A program made the position numbers and the translations under genes. Under the pieces are notes generated by a model. That model was not told the DNA's origin. It made no database searches and saw nothing but the letters and a program-made list of their open reading frames with translations. 64,000 bases of DNA from contig BLSF01000039.1 in NCBI GenBank assembly GCA_012862575.1, positions 63,695 to 127,694 on the forward strand, written 5' to 3'. This DNA comes from Parietichytrium sp. I65-24A (lineage: Eukaryota; Sar; Bigyra; Thraustochytrida; Thraustochytriidae). Within the stretch, counting starts at the first letter, position 1; the number at the start of each line of letters is the position of its first letter. Below, in pieces: positions 1-9,481 of this stretch.

Positions 1-215
1 TGTGTTAGCAAACACCTGAGAGGTATCAAGCTACAGTTGCACTATGGTAAAGGCAGCAGCAACTGCACCCCATCGGTGCTGTTAATCCGCGGTTTCGAAG
101 CAGATTGGGTCCCGGTTCAACCGGGGTGAGCAGACCCAAAACCGAAAAGTGCGAGCAGAGCACAAAGAGAGACTAAGAGAAAGACAGAAGAGTTTTAGAG
201 AAGAGAGAAACGCCC

Positions 216-491
216 ATGGGGCTTTGCGTGCCAGTTGCGTTGTCAGTGAACAAAATTCGCGGAGCAATTCACAACCGCAGAAATTCTCTGGGAGGAACGC
301 ACAAAGATGAAGGAGTCATGATTGCCCTTGAAGCCACATCTCCAAGTGCCTTGGAGTCCGCCATGACGGAACGCGTCAGCGCTCTTGAAGAAGAGCTTGA
401 GGATTCCAGAGAGCTTAATACGTATTTGCTCTTGCACAACGAGAGGCTGATGGATGAAATCGACCGGCTCAAAAGGGAACTGAGAGATTGA
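216..491 (+). CDS. Small coiled-coil protein (hypothetical)
   Basis: A 91-residue ORF starts at an ATG that follows a purine-rich leader. The C-terminal half (about residues 50-91) shows regular heptad spacing of Leu, Ile and Val in a strongly charged background, for example VSALEEELEDSR and MDEIDRLKRELRD, which predicts a parallel coiled coil or zipper. No basic region precedes the zipper, so it does not look like a bZIP factor. A second ATG at residue 35 would give a 57-residue protein that is almost all coiled coil. It converges with the myosin gene, whose stop lies less than 200 bp away. I do not recognise the family. It may be a real small dimerisation protein or an exon of a larger unit. 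Confidence 0.42.
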   Translation: MGLCVPVALSVNKIRGAIHNRRNSLGGTHKDEGVMIALEATSPSALESAMTERVSALEEELEDSRELNTYLLLHNERLMDEIDRLKRELRD

Positions 492-679
492 ATTGCGCTT
501 GCAAGATATTCGTTTCAATATTTTGATTGTGATGGACCTTGTGTTCTTAAAATATAATTGTACATTTTTTGTTCTCAACGCCTCGCCCTTTGCTTACTCC
601 GTGCTATTGATTCTGGAAAGCCAAAATATGATACTATACTCGTTTCAATTTGTTTTACTCTCTCGAGCACAGCTTAGTG

Positions 680-3600
680 TCAAGCAGCTGCAATGGAGGA
701 CAAATTTCCTTTGCCCCCAATCGTTTTCTGCATTTTACTTAACTGGTCTTTTCGTCGCTTTAGCTCTTTCGTTGCAGCAGTCAAAGCATTGTAGACTTCG
801 CGGCGCTCGTTTGGGCTGTTGAAGAGGAGATTGAGGCACTCCACCTTTGTTCTGGACAGGGTTGCTGCGTCTGTTCTGTTCGACTTTCTACGTTGGAGGA
901 GCCGGAGCGCCATAGAGGAGTGTGATGAATGTGTGTCCATTTTTTCGGATACCGTGTTCATGTGCACGAGTTGCAAAGGGTAGACTCTATCAATTCTTGC
1001 GGGAGGTGGCCCCGTCTCTTTGATAGCTGACATGGCTGACATTTCTGACACCGTGCTCCCTGTACTAGCTCTTGAATACTTGCCGCTCCCGTCTTTGTTG
1101 CTTGGCGAGCCGGAGCCTGACACTTTGCCCATGTGCGATGCGTCCACATAGATCTTTGACAGGTCAATCCACATTCGCAGGTCGTACTTTTGAGCTGCTG
1201 TCTTCTTTGCGACAATGAGGAGATCCGAGAAAAGGAAGAATACCCGAGACTTGACCTTTGATTCTGGTCCTTGAGTACCCAAAGTAGGGTCCCTGACGGA
1301 CAGACTCAGAGGTGCAGACCACTCTTGCAAAAAGGACCGTCCGGGACTCAGCACGTGCTGCATTTGGGCTCCATCAGTGTCAGGCTTGGAGTTCTCGTGG
1401 TCCTTTGTCGTGGAGGTACTGAACATGTCTCCTTTCGTGAGAGAAGGTGGTCTCTGTGAACCGGCAGTTGAAGGAGTTGCGCCTGCAGATGATGCTGCAA
1501 TCGCAGCAGCCCTCTTCTTCCAGCCAGATTTGTTTAGACCTTCAAGCTGCTGTGCGATTTCGTATGCTCGAATGTCCAACCGGGCTAATTTTCTCTCTTC
1601 GTCCATATCTTTCGCGATAAGTTCGACCGTCTTGCATGCCTCGCGCAAGTGCGAGTGTGCCTCGCTCTCTGGATTGGTGCAAGAAAGCAGCATGTGCAAG
1701 AACTCATTGTACCGTGAGATCTGGTTCAGAGGTATCTTGAGAAGATCCTTCAAGTCCGTCCCGTAGCTAGGAAGGCCCTTGTTCTCCGCAGTAGTTCGAA
1801 GGAAGCGAGTAAATTTTGGAATTTCAGTGCGGCAGCGCGACAGCTCGCTCATGCTGTTTGAGTGCTGCTTCACATACACTGCATAAATCGTTTTCATGAA
1901 CATGAGTGTGGTTTTGAACGAGGTGATGAAACCCAGTGTCATATCATGTTGAGAATTTTTCTTGTGCCGGGCCAATTGAGTTTCGATCGCCCCGAGAATC
2001 TGTGCATGAAGATGCAGGATCTGAGTCAGGTTGGAAAAGATGATGTCCACCTCCCGCTTGCTCAGAATCTTTCCGAGATTACTGTTCGGGTTGTGCTCAT
2101 CTGCAGACAGTCGAATGGTGAGAGGCTGGAAGTAGTTGCCACTTATGATGCTCAACGCGTCTACGTACGATCGTTCGTCTTGCCGCAGTCGAAGAAAAAC
2201 GGTTCGCTGCCGCTTGTGTTCTTCCTCTGTATTTTCCCTCCAGCTCTTCTTCTGTGCACCGAGCTTGTGGCCGCACTGAAACTGCCTGATACTCTGCCGC
2301 TGCAACGTTCTGGCACCTTTTGGCGGAAGACATGGTTTATTGGCCGGCGCTAATAGCTCAGGAGCGGGTGGCAAAGCCGAGGGTATGCTAGGAGGGCGGC
2401 TCAGATGAGCAACGGAAGGTGGCTCTGAGTGGCTACTTGATTCATCTTTGGTCTCGGAAAGATGGTCGGGAATCTCGCTCGGCTCGAGCTCTCCTGATTC
2501 TGTGGTCAGATGCGGTTCCATGAAAACAGGCTGCTCCGAGTCAAGGGACGGTTCGTTTTGTTGGGCTCCCAACGGATGCCGGCGTTTATGCTTGGGCTTT
2601 GGCGGCAGTGGTGGAGGTGCGACTGGTGCATCTATGAGCGAATGAGTCGAGGCGGAGCGTATCAGAGTGGCGGGTTCCGGAATTTCGGCGTCGAATTTCT
2701 TTGCCTCCAAAGTGCGGGTGTCATTTTCGGATGATTCTTCTTCCACACACTTGGTCTCCTCTCCAGCAACCGTCGTAGGATCAAAGACTTTCGGAGGCTC
2801 TTCATTTGCGAGCGGGGTGGCTAGAGGTTTGCCATCCGCAGGGGCTCGAGGCATGGGAGATGCAAGAGGGGATGACGAACCTCTACTTTTAATCATGGAA
2901 GCTGCCTCGTCCACCCCTTGCTGCATGGGTTGAATACACTGCTGCCGAAGCAATGCCATTTGCTCTTGGCAAATTCGGATCTGTGCTTGAAGGTGGTCCT
3001 GAACCTCTTGTTGTAATTGCCTCTTGTGACGTTCTTTGACGAGGATCTGCATGCGAGACTTGAACGCCCGTCTCGCAGACGCCATGCGCCAGAAGCCTTG
3101 AAGGCGAATCGACGCAAAAAGAGCGAGATCAAAGTCGCGGATACATATGCATCTACGAAAGAATGCCTGGATCTTGGTCGCGGCGAGCTCTTTCTGCTGC
3201 ATGTCCAGCTTTGCGGCTCTCTCCTTCCTGTCGAGATAGATATTTATGAGCGCTCGGCCTGCGAGAACCTTCGCTACGCAAGATCTCCAAGCAGCGCGGG
3301 CGCAGTGCTTACGAAAGTTGCGCAGCACTTCTGGTGGTGCTTCGATTCCGACACTTTCCAGGACAGTATCTACTTGTTCGAGTGCGCCTGGGCCAAAAAA
3401 GATTTTCGTGCGGCCACACTTGTAAAACTCAGGGGGAATACCATACGCTAGGAATAGAGCGCGAATGAATTTGGCATTCTTCCGTCGCTGCGCACCTACA
3501 TCGTCACCACTGTGTGACCCACCAACTTGTAGCAAGTGTTTGCAGGATTCCATGACGACTGGTGGAATCCGGTTTTCAAAGTTGCCCACCACATCTTTGT

Positions 3601-5839
3601 AATCTAATCTTGTTGGGTAGCCACCTCCCCGGAGCGCTTTGGCGGTTTGTGGGATACCCAAACAACGAAGTTGGTCAAGGACATAGTTATCATGGAACCA
3701 GTTGCCCTCATCGAATTCGCGAGTCATGCTCAGATTTGGTTTGATGCAACGAACGAAAGAACACTGCGTCGACTGCAAATCCTTTACAAGAGCTGTGATT
3801 TGTTTGGAGAACTTGCCAACAATAGACTTATTCAGCTTCCTCTTTGTTTTTGTCCTGGCCCTCACTGACGGAGAGAGGTCCTCCGACGTAGCGACCAGAA
3901 GCTGCTGAATAAACTCGTCTCTAGAGTTACCCAAAATTGCTTCGGCGTCGGCTGGGATGCGATCCAAATTCTTGTGCATAAAGTTGCCTATCGAGTAGGT
4001 GACATCCGAAGCGTAGTGAGATACGATGAAAGTGCTGCGCTTATCTTTGGGATGCGGCGCGAGGAATTTATCGTGACTCCCGTACTTGCTGTGCAAAATA
4101 GACAGAAACTTGTCGTCCGTAGGGTTGGGGCATTCGCTTTCCGCTTCAAGAACTTGCAGGATGCCCTTAAATCCGGTTGCCCGATTGCCAACGAGAAGAC
4201 TCATGCACGAGTGGTCAGACTTTTGCGCATCTGAGGATGCACAGTCGCCTCCTCGAGCAGCCAACTCCGCTTCGGTTTCGTCAGCTAAAAGGCCTTCATC
4301 TCTGTACAGCTTCGCCTCAGCGACCAAGACCGTCTCGTGGAATACCTCCTGGAGTGCTTCATTAGCGTAATTTATCAACAGTTGCTCGAAATCATTTTTC
4401 ACAAATGTTTCAAAGCCAAATATATCTAATACTCCAACATACGTGTCCTTGTGCTGATCTCTGGAGATGCTATCAGGGGCAAACTTTGCATTGATCTTTT
4501 GCAAAAGCCAGTCGAACAGAGCGCTGTAGAGACTCTTTGCAAGTGCGTCTCTCGACTCTGCCGACTCCCCAAGCTTCCGCTGTACCTTCACAATCTCCCC
4601 GCCAGGGAGCTTCACGGTTCTCTCGAGAAGAAGGTCCACTAGCTCTTGCTCCTCCAACCCCAAAAGTTTCGAAGCGAGAAGCTGAGGGGCGTTTCCCTCA
4701 TATTTCCCTTCCAGAACTTTTGCGACGCTTCCCTGCTCGCTCTCTTGTTCGCCAAACTCAATATTGCCGAGATGAAGAATACCCCCCAGCGTCTGCATAA
4801 TTTGATATGAAAAGTCTTTGAGACCTACGGCTTCGAATGCAGTCATCAACTTTGTGAAGCTTTTTTGGTCGTTTTCGACGGCTTCGTCTTCAAACGCAGG
4901 ATCCTCTGTGTTCGTTGCTTCGGCATCCGAGGTGACGGGCGTCATATATCGGAACCCATAACGAGGAAACCTTTCTTTGTCGCCTCGGTTGAGATAGACC
5001 TTTTCACTCAGCTCCGCGTCGGCTCCGTTCAGCAACTCATAAAAAACGCGAAATGACCTCTCTCCGGCGCCGTGGAACGAGATTCTTGAGCGCTCCAAGA
5101 GATAGCTGCTGATCGAAGCGTATGCCAAGCGAATATTGTGCCGGTCCGAACAATCAAAGTGCAGCTTGGTGAATTTTCCAAACCGTGAGGAATTATGATT
5201 TCGTAAAGTGCTTGCGTTTCCGAAGGACTCCAAAATCGGGTTGACACCGAGAAGCTGGCTATCGATAGAGTTCCCGCTCCTTTCAGCCTTTGCAGCGAGC
5301 GTTTTCTCGATCAGGTGCCTCAGGACTCGCTTACTAACCTCCGTCTTTCCAGCGCCGCTCTCCCCAGCAATCACAATAGACTGCGCACATGCAGCGCCGT
5401 TCTTTGTGGCGAAACAGAGCTGCTGAAAAGCAGTTTCAGCAGTTGAATACGGGTGTGGCTCCAAGACGTCGCCTGGTTTGCCCTGGAAACCTGCCTTGAT
5501 GCTTTCCGGGAGCTCGATGAGTGGGTTGATGCTGATCAGAATCCCGCTAAGAAACGTGTATGGAAAGTTGGCGTACGATCGCTTTCCCAGGGCGTTCAGG
5601 ATTGCGGGCTCGTGCAGATGCTGCAAGCTGGTCAAATCGGTCAAGTCGCTGATTTTGGAGTCGTCTACTTCGGAATTGGCCACAAAAACGTCTTCCTTGG
5701 CCACCGGTACCGCTATCCCCAAGTTGTGAACATAGACAACGCACGACCCATCCTCCTCCTCTTCAGAATCTTCCGAGGCAAGGACCTCTCCGCGAAGGTA
5801 CTCCTCCTCGAATCTGACCCACACTTGGGCGTTTGCCAT
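680..5839 (-). CDS. Unconventional myosin fused to a RhoGEF (DH-PH) tail
   Basis: A single-exon 1719-residue protein. The motor domain has the P-loop GESGAGKT (about 159-166), switch I with NHNSSRFGK (about 214-222), switch II DIFGFE (about 470), the actin-binding SFVRCIKPN segment and a converter ending near 850. The TEDS-rule position, 16 residues before DALAK (about 431), is Glu, so the motor should not need head phosphorylation. IQ-like light-chain sites lie at about 890-930, including KIQAFFRR. A Ser/Pro-rich linker carries an SH3-ligand-like APPPLPPKPK. Then come a DH domain (about 1210-1430) and a PH domain (about 1520-1700) split by a Ser-rich insertion. By family knowledge it should move on actin and load GTP onto a Rho/Rac GTPase. 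The arrangement resembles Dictyostelium myosin M, but I cannot say whether it is homologous or convergent. No coiled coil is obvious, so it is probably single-headed. The start is the first ATG and gives a plausible N-terminal SH3-like region. Confidence 0.93.
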   Translation of the reverse strand: MANAQVWVRFEEEYLRGEVLASEDSEEEEDGSCVVYVHNLGIAVPVAKEDVFVANSEVDDSKISDLTDLTSLQHLHEPAILNALGKRSYANFPYTFLSGILISINPLIELPESIKAGFQGKPGDVLEPHPYSTAETAFQQLCFATKNGAACAQSIVIAGESGAGKTEVSKRVLRHLIEKTLAAKAERSGNSIDSQLLGVNPILESFGNASTLRNHNSSRFGKFTKLHFDCSDRHNIRLAYASISSYLLERSRISFHGAGERSFRVFYELLNGADAELSEKVYLNRGDKERFPRYGFRYMTPVTSDAEATNTEDPAFEDEAVENDQKSFTKLMTAFEAVGLKDFSYQIMQTLGGILHLGNIEFGEQESEQGSVAKVLEGKYEGNAPQLLASKLLGLEEQELVDLLLERTVKLPGGEIVKVQRKLGESAESRDALAKSLYSALFDWLLQKINAKFAPDSISRDQHKDTYVGVLDIFGFETFVKNDFEQLLINYANEALQEVFHETVLVAEAKLYRDEGLLADETEAELAARGGDCASSDAQKSDHSCMSLLVGNRATGFKGILQVLEAESECPNPTDDKFLSILHSKYGSHDKFLAPHPKDKRSTFIVSHYASDVTYSIGNFMHKNLDRIPADAEAILGNSRDEFIQQLLVATSEDLSPSVRARTKTKRKLNKSIVGKFSKQITALVKDLQSTQCSFVRCIKPNLSMTREFDEGNWFHDNYVLDQLRCLGIPQTAKALRGGGYPTRLDYKDVVGNFENRIPPVVMESCKHLLQVGGSHSGDDVGAQRRKNAKFIRALFLAYGIPPEFYKCGRTKIFFGPGALEQVDTVLESVGIEAPPEVLRNFRKHCARAAWRSCVAKVLAGRALINIYLDRKERAAKLDMQQKELAATKIQAFFRRCICIRDFDLALFASIRLQGFWRMASARRAFKSRMQILVKERHKRQLQQEVQDHLQAQIRICQEQMALLRQQCIQPMQQGVDEAASMIKSRGSSSPLASPMPRAPADGKPLATPLANEEPPKVFDPTTVAGEETKCVEEESSENDTRTLEAKKFDAEIPEPATLIRSASTHSLIDAPVAPPPLPPKPKHKRRHPLGAQQNEPSLDSEQPVFMEPHLTTESGELEPSEIPDHLSETKDESSSHSEPPSVAHLSRPPSIPSALPPAPELLAPANKPCLPPKGARTLQRQSIRQFQCGHKLGAQKKSWRENTEEEHKRQRTVFLRLRQDERSYVDALSIISGNYFQPLTIRLSADEHNPNSNLGKILSKREVDIIFSNLTQILHLHAQILGAIETQLARHKKNSQHDMTLGFITSFKTTLMFMKTIYAVYVKQHSNSMSELSRCRTEIPKFTRFLRTTAENKGLPSYGTDLKDLLKIPLNQISRYNEFLHMLLSCTNPESEAHSHLREACKTVELIAKDMDEERKLARLDIRAYEIAQQLEGLNKSGWKKRAAAIAASSAGATPSTAGSQRPPSLTKGDMFSTSTTKDHENSKPDTDGAQMQHVLSPGRSFLQEWSAPLSLSVRDPTLGTQGPESKVKSRVFFLFSDLLIVAKKTAAQKYDLRMWIDLSKIYVDASHMGKVSGSGSPSNKDGSGKYSRASTGSTVSEMSAMSAIKETGPPPARIDRVYPLQLVHMNTVSEKMDTHSSHSSMALRLLQRRKSNRTDAATLSRTKVECLNLLFNSPNERREVYNALTAATKELKRRKDQLSKMQKTIGGKGNLSSIAAA

Positions 5840-7190
5840 ATTTCGTTATCTGTCCTCGCAGGAGCCGCGCTCTCCACCAAACTGATGCCGCAACTCTCAC
5901 ACCTGGGAGCTACTTTGTCCTCACCTCTGGCGCGCCTTTCTTCGCAGCGAGTAAACAGTACTTTCAGCGCCTTCTCGCCTTCTCTCGCCCCATGCCTTGC
6001 AAAATCTGTGACACCGTGCAACCCCTTCTGCACGATTCTCGTTCTCTAGTTGTCTAACACTCGGAACCGATACTCACTGTTTCTGTAATTCACAGTCAGC
6101 GCGACGGAGGAAGCAGAGTAAACTCTGAGCAAACAGTCAATGAATGAATAAATGATAATGACCTCTGTGTTTTTTACGCAATAGGCAGCCACTGCAACCT
6201 CGAGCATCACCGCTAACTCGACGCTATGCCTCTCTCACCGGTTGTAGTCTGGCATCCGTGGACCGGCCGAACGTTTCTAGTATCGTATGTGAATGAAGCG
6301 CGAAGCTGGCTGTTATCAATTCCTCCCATCGTTCATCCATTCCACCATCACTCTCCATTTCATCGCGACTCCGTATTGGATCAGTGGACTGCCTGCCCTT
6401 TGACTTGTGCTTGACTGTGAACAAACAAACAAACAAACAAATGAATGAATGAACTGAGATGGAATGCAGAAATGAATGGGTTGGTTATCTTCGATACTCT
6501 CTGCCCTCTCTGCTCTTCGCATGAGAGTATTTTGCGTTGGAGGTGAGACGTGTTGCATTCGAGGTGGGATAATTCTGCCCATTGCCACTCTTCTACTCCC
6601 TATCACTATCACTATCTCTCTCTCTATCTCTCTCTTTCTCTCTCTCTTCCATTTCCTCAATGTGCGCGTACATGTCCTCCTATCTCGTCCTACTATTTTC
6701 CGCCAGCGAAGAAGATGGCCGTTACAAACTCTACTCTCAGACTCAGACTACTGCCGTCCATTAGTGCCGCAGTATGCAAAACATTACTGAGTTCACTATA
6801 ATCTTGATTAGAGCCGAGGTAGCTACGGAAGAACCGGTTAATGGCGAGAACCCAGAGAGAACCGGAACTCGTGAGCCCAAGAACCCAGAGAGAACCGGAA
6901 CTCGGGAACCCGAGACGGCGGCAGCAGGCGCGAAAGGAGACGAGATGGCGGCGGCAACGATGATGCATCTTCTTATTTCCCGTCCTCTCGACATCATCAT
7001 CCCGGACACGACGCTCTAATTTGTTTGTTTGCTTGTTCGTTCGTTCAATCCTTCACTCGTTGCCTGTCAGCGTCCAAGACCCACGTCATTACGAAACGGA
7101 CATCATTGCATCAACGCACCAACGCACCAACGCATCAGTGCCACAACTGAACCAACGTGCTTTCTCTCTCCCGCATTCGACCACCTCCGC

Positions 7191-7217
7191 CACTCACTCA
7201 CTCACTCACTCACTCAC
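7191..7217. repeat. (CACT)n microsatellite
   Basis: About seven CACT tetramers in the spacer upstream of COQ4. Confidence 0.9.
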
Positions 7218-7297
7218 CCACTTCCAGTCACTCAGTCACTCGATACACGGTCCTCACTCAGTACCCCAATTGCGGTCCTGCTCGCGTGCACTCCAGC

Positions 7298-7396
7298 CAC
7301 TCTTCGCACTCTTCGCACTCTTCGCACTCTTCGCACTCTTCGCACTCTTCGCACTCTTCGCACTCTTCGCACTCTTCGCACTCTTCGCACTCTTCA
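7298..7396. repeat. (CACTCTTCG)11 9-bp tandem repeat
   Basis: Ten perfect 9-bp units and a partial eleventh, with no spacers. The near-perfect identity suggests recent expansion by slippage. It lies about 370-465 bp upstream of the COQ4 start. Confidence 0.95.
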
Positions 7397-7404
7397 TTCG
7401 TTCC

Positions 7405-7408
7405 TTTC

Positions 7409-7449
<41 letters not shown>

Positions 7450-7455
7450 CTTTCC
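7405..7455. repeat. CT and CTTT pyrimidine microsatellite
   Basis: A CT dinucleotide run grades into CTTT tetramers, making a strongly polypyrimidine plus strand. Confidence 0.92.
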
Positions 7456-7498
7456 AACCAGCCGACTGCGAGCGGCACGCCAGGCTCGCCGTTCTGTA

Positions 7499-7521
7499 GA
7501 GAGAGAGAGAGAGAGAGAGAG

Positions 7522-7552
<31 letters not shown>
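7499..7552. repeat. Compound (GA)n(GT)n microsatellite
   Basis: About thirteen GA units are followed directly by about twelve GT units. Such runs can adopt H-DNA or Z-DNA and are prone to slippage. Confidence 0.95.
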
Positions 7553-7553
<1 letters not shown>

Positions 7554-7715
7554 GACCACCCACTTGTCACAACTTTCTCCGCGTCTCCTCGCATCTCCCA
7601 CCTTCCACCTCCCACCTTCCACTGCATTGCATCGCGACATCCATCGAAGCAAAGCACAACATCCACACTCACACAACCACACTCACACAGCCACACAGCC
7701 AGCGAGCTGTGGGGC

Positions 7716-7721
7716 AGGAGA

Positions 7722-7756
<35 letters not shown>

Positions 7757-7764
7757 TAGGAGAT
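7716..7764 (+). repeat. (AGGAGAY)7 heptamer repeat abutting the COQ4 start
   Basis: Seven contiguous copies of AGGAGAC or AGGAGAT. The last unit supplies the A and T of the COQ4 ATG used here, so the repeat runs right up to the start codon. Confidence 0.95.
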
Positions 7765-8761
7765 GGTGTCGCGGGTGCCGCGGGTGTCGCGGGAGTTGAG
7801 GGGTTTGAGGGGGTTGGGGGAGTTGAGGGAGTTGAGGGAGTCGGGCGCGGGCGAGCGCAGGCGGTACAGTTACTCGCGTCTTTCGGGGTTGGAGCTGGCG
7901 GGCGTGGCGGTGCGCGAGGGCGTGCGCGCGCTGGCGGACCCCCACCTTGGCGGGGAGAGCGTGGCGGCGGTGGGCGAGGCGACAGGCCGCGTGGCGCTGG
8001 AGGGCCTGCGCGCGAGGATGCGCGCGGATGTGTGCGGGCGGCGGGTGCTGAAAGAGCGGCCGGTGTTCCAACGCTGCGCAGAGGGCGGGGTGGACACGCT
8101 GGAGCGGCTGGCGGCGCTGCCCGCGCGGACGGTTGGCGGGGCGTATGCGCGGTACATGCAGATGCATGGGTTTGTGTTCGGGGAGCGGCCGCAAGTGCGG
8201 CTGATAGAGGACCAGGAGCTGGCGTTCGTGATGCAGCGGTACCGCGACACTCACGACGTACTACACGCGCTGTGCGGAGTCCCAGTGAGTGTGACTGGGG
8301 AGGTGGCGCTCAAATGGTTCGAAACGGTGCAGACGGGGCTGCCCATGGCCGCGCTGGCGGCGATGCTCGGCATCCTGCGCGCAGAGTCCGCGCGCTTCGT
8401 CATGCCTTTTGGCGCGGGCGCTCACGCCGCCGGCGCGGCGCGCGAGGACCCTGCCGTCCTGTCAGAGTACATCAACTGGTGCAGCCGCGCTGGCCGCAAG
8501 AGCAAACTCTTCCTCAACATCTACATTGAGGAGCACTGGGAAGACGATCTGATAGAGTTCAGGCGCAACATGAACCTCCCCACACCGCCGCAGCATCTGC
8601 CGAGCCTTGACGCTTGCTGGGATCCGAGCCGAGCTGCTTGCTTGCGCGCTCACTACGAGCTTGCGCTCGAGGCCTTATCCAACGATCCAGACCCGCGACG
8701 TAAGGATCCCTTCAGGACATACCTGGCCAATCTTGACAAGCTCTATCCTGCTGCAGTCTGA
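7763..8761 (+). CDS. COQ4: Ubiquinone biosynthesis protein COQ4
   Basis: A 332-residue protein with the COQ4 zinc motif HDxxHx(11)E, seen as HDVLH followed eleven residues later by Glu (about residues 164-179). The flanking segment and the C-terminal IEEHWEDDLIEFRRNM region also fit the family. COQ4 acts at the matrix face of the mitochondrial inner membrane in the CoQ synthome; recent work assigns it oxidative decarboxylation of the ring precursor. The first 30 or so residues (VPRVSRELRGLRGLGEL) are repeat-derived and Arg/Leu-rich with few acids. They could serve as a crude mitochondrial presequence or be untranslated if a later start is used; there is no other in-frame Met until about residue 90. 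The start codon sits inside a heptamer repeat and is followed by a G-rich tract. Confidence 0.9.
   Translation: MVSRVPRVSRELRGLRGLGELRELRESGAGERRRYSYSRLSGLELAGVAVREGVRALADPHLGGESVAAVGEATGRVALEGLRARMRADVCGRRVLKERPVFQRCAEGGVDTLERLAALPARTVGGAYARYMQMHGFVFGERPQVRLIEDQELAFVMQRYRDTHDVLHALCGVPVSVTGEVALKWFETVQTGLPMAALAAMLGILRAESARFVMPFGAGAHAAGAAREDPAVLSEYINWCSRAGRKSKLFLNIYIEEHWEDDLIEFRRNMNLPTPPQHLPSLDACWDPSRAACLRAHYELALEALSNDPDPRRKDPFRTYLANLDKLYPAAV
7788..7850 (+). other. G-rich tract with G-quadruplex potential in the COQ4 5' coding region
   Basis: At least seven runs of three to five G on the coding strand with loops of two to six nt, for example GAGGGGGTTGGGGGAGTTGA. This satisfies the usual G3+N1-7 quadruplex pattern. 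It lies within about 90 nt of the start codon, where an mRNA quadruplex could affect translation. Confidence 0.6.
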
Positions 8762-9481
8762 TTGATCCTTGACCCTTGCCAGTTTATTTGCTTGAACACT
8801 ATTTCATTCCGGCTCAGCCAGATGTTTGAGCGTTTGGCGACGTTGCTTGCAGACTCTCGGACAAGAATCCACCTTTTTTTTAGTATTGGTGCCGTAGTAG
8901 ATCTCATTCTCCCCTTTTCCAGAGTAGTTCACTGAAAAAAAACTTTGAGAAAGGATCTTGTTCTTCATAAGACGCTTGGTTTAAAAGATATTCTCTCTTC
9001 AATGTCACTGGACTGGAGTCGTACGCATATGTTGTGTGAATATTAAAAAAAATAATTTGTTGCTTGTTGTGTTTGTCAGGGCGTGTAGCTAGCTAGCTTC
9101 CTGCGTCACTCTGACGTTCAGAAAGAGAGTGAGGTGAGAAAGCGGGACACCAAAAACGAGTACGAAGATTGCATGCACATAGACTTTCCGCGCAAGAGCA
9201 CAAGCAAGAGCGAAAAGGCATCTTTCCGCATCACTATCTTACGCAACCCGACTCTAGGCTAGTGGACCAAAGGAGTTTGTGTGTTGAGTCGATTGCAGGA
9301 GCAGATCGCAGAAAAGTCTGCCATGGTATTACTGAGCGCTAATATTTTCAGTCAACCAAGCCTCACCAGAGCGACACTCCATGTTTGTTCAGGTCAGTAA
9401 TATCGATGAGACACTTTCAAGATGGCTTGCTTTGAGGCACACGGTTTGCATCTTGTCAAATTAGTTGATCGTATTCACAGA
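8762..9481. other. Intergenic, 3' ends of COQ4 and ankyrin gene converge
   Basis: About 720 bp with no credible ORF. It should contain both 3' UTRs. Several A-rich stretches (around 8935-8945 and 9044-9056) are the only features seen. Confidence 0.6.

Larger units (their letters stand above)
5840..7762. other. Divergent spacer between myosin and COQ4 genes, microsatellite-rich
   Basis: About 1.9 kb between divergently transcribed genes must hold both promoters. No convincing gene is visible. The myosin-proximal part (5840-6420) is of ordinary complexity. The COQ4-proximal part is a succession of simple repeats listed separately. Open frames across it in several phases are repeat-driven artefacts. 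Confidence 0.7.

Noticed and set aside
90-130. tRNA-like GGTTCAACC word followed by CGGGG
   Set aside because: The T-arm does not pair with a 7-nt loop in register, and no acceptor, D or anticodon arm could be placed.
7298-7396. CRISPR-like array
   Set aside because: Nine-bp units without spacers; a plain tandem repeat in a eukaryotic genome.
7021-8529. Long plus-strand open frame of 502 codons and a 286-codon minus-strand frame (7394-8254) over COQ4
   Set aside because: Both are made of microsatellite sequence and the GC-rich shadow of COQ4. They lack domain signals and conflict with the clear COQ4 frame.
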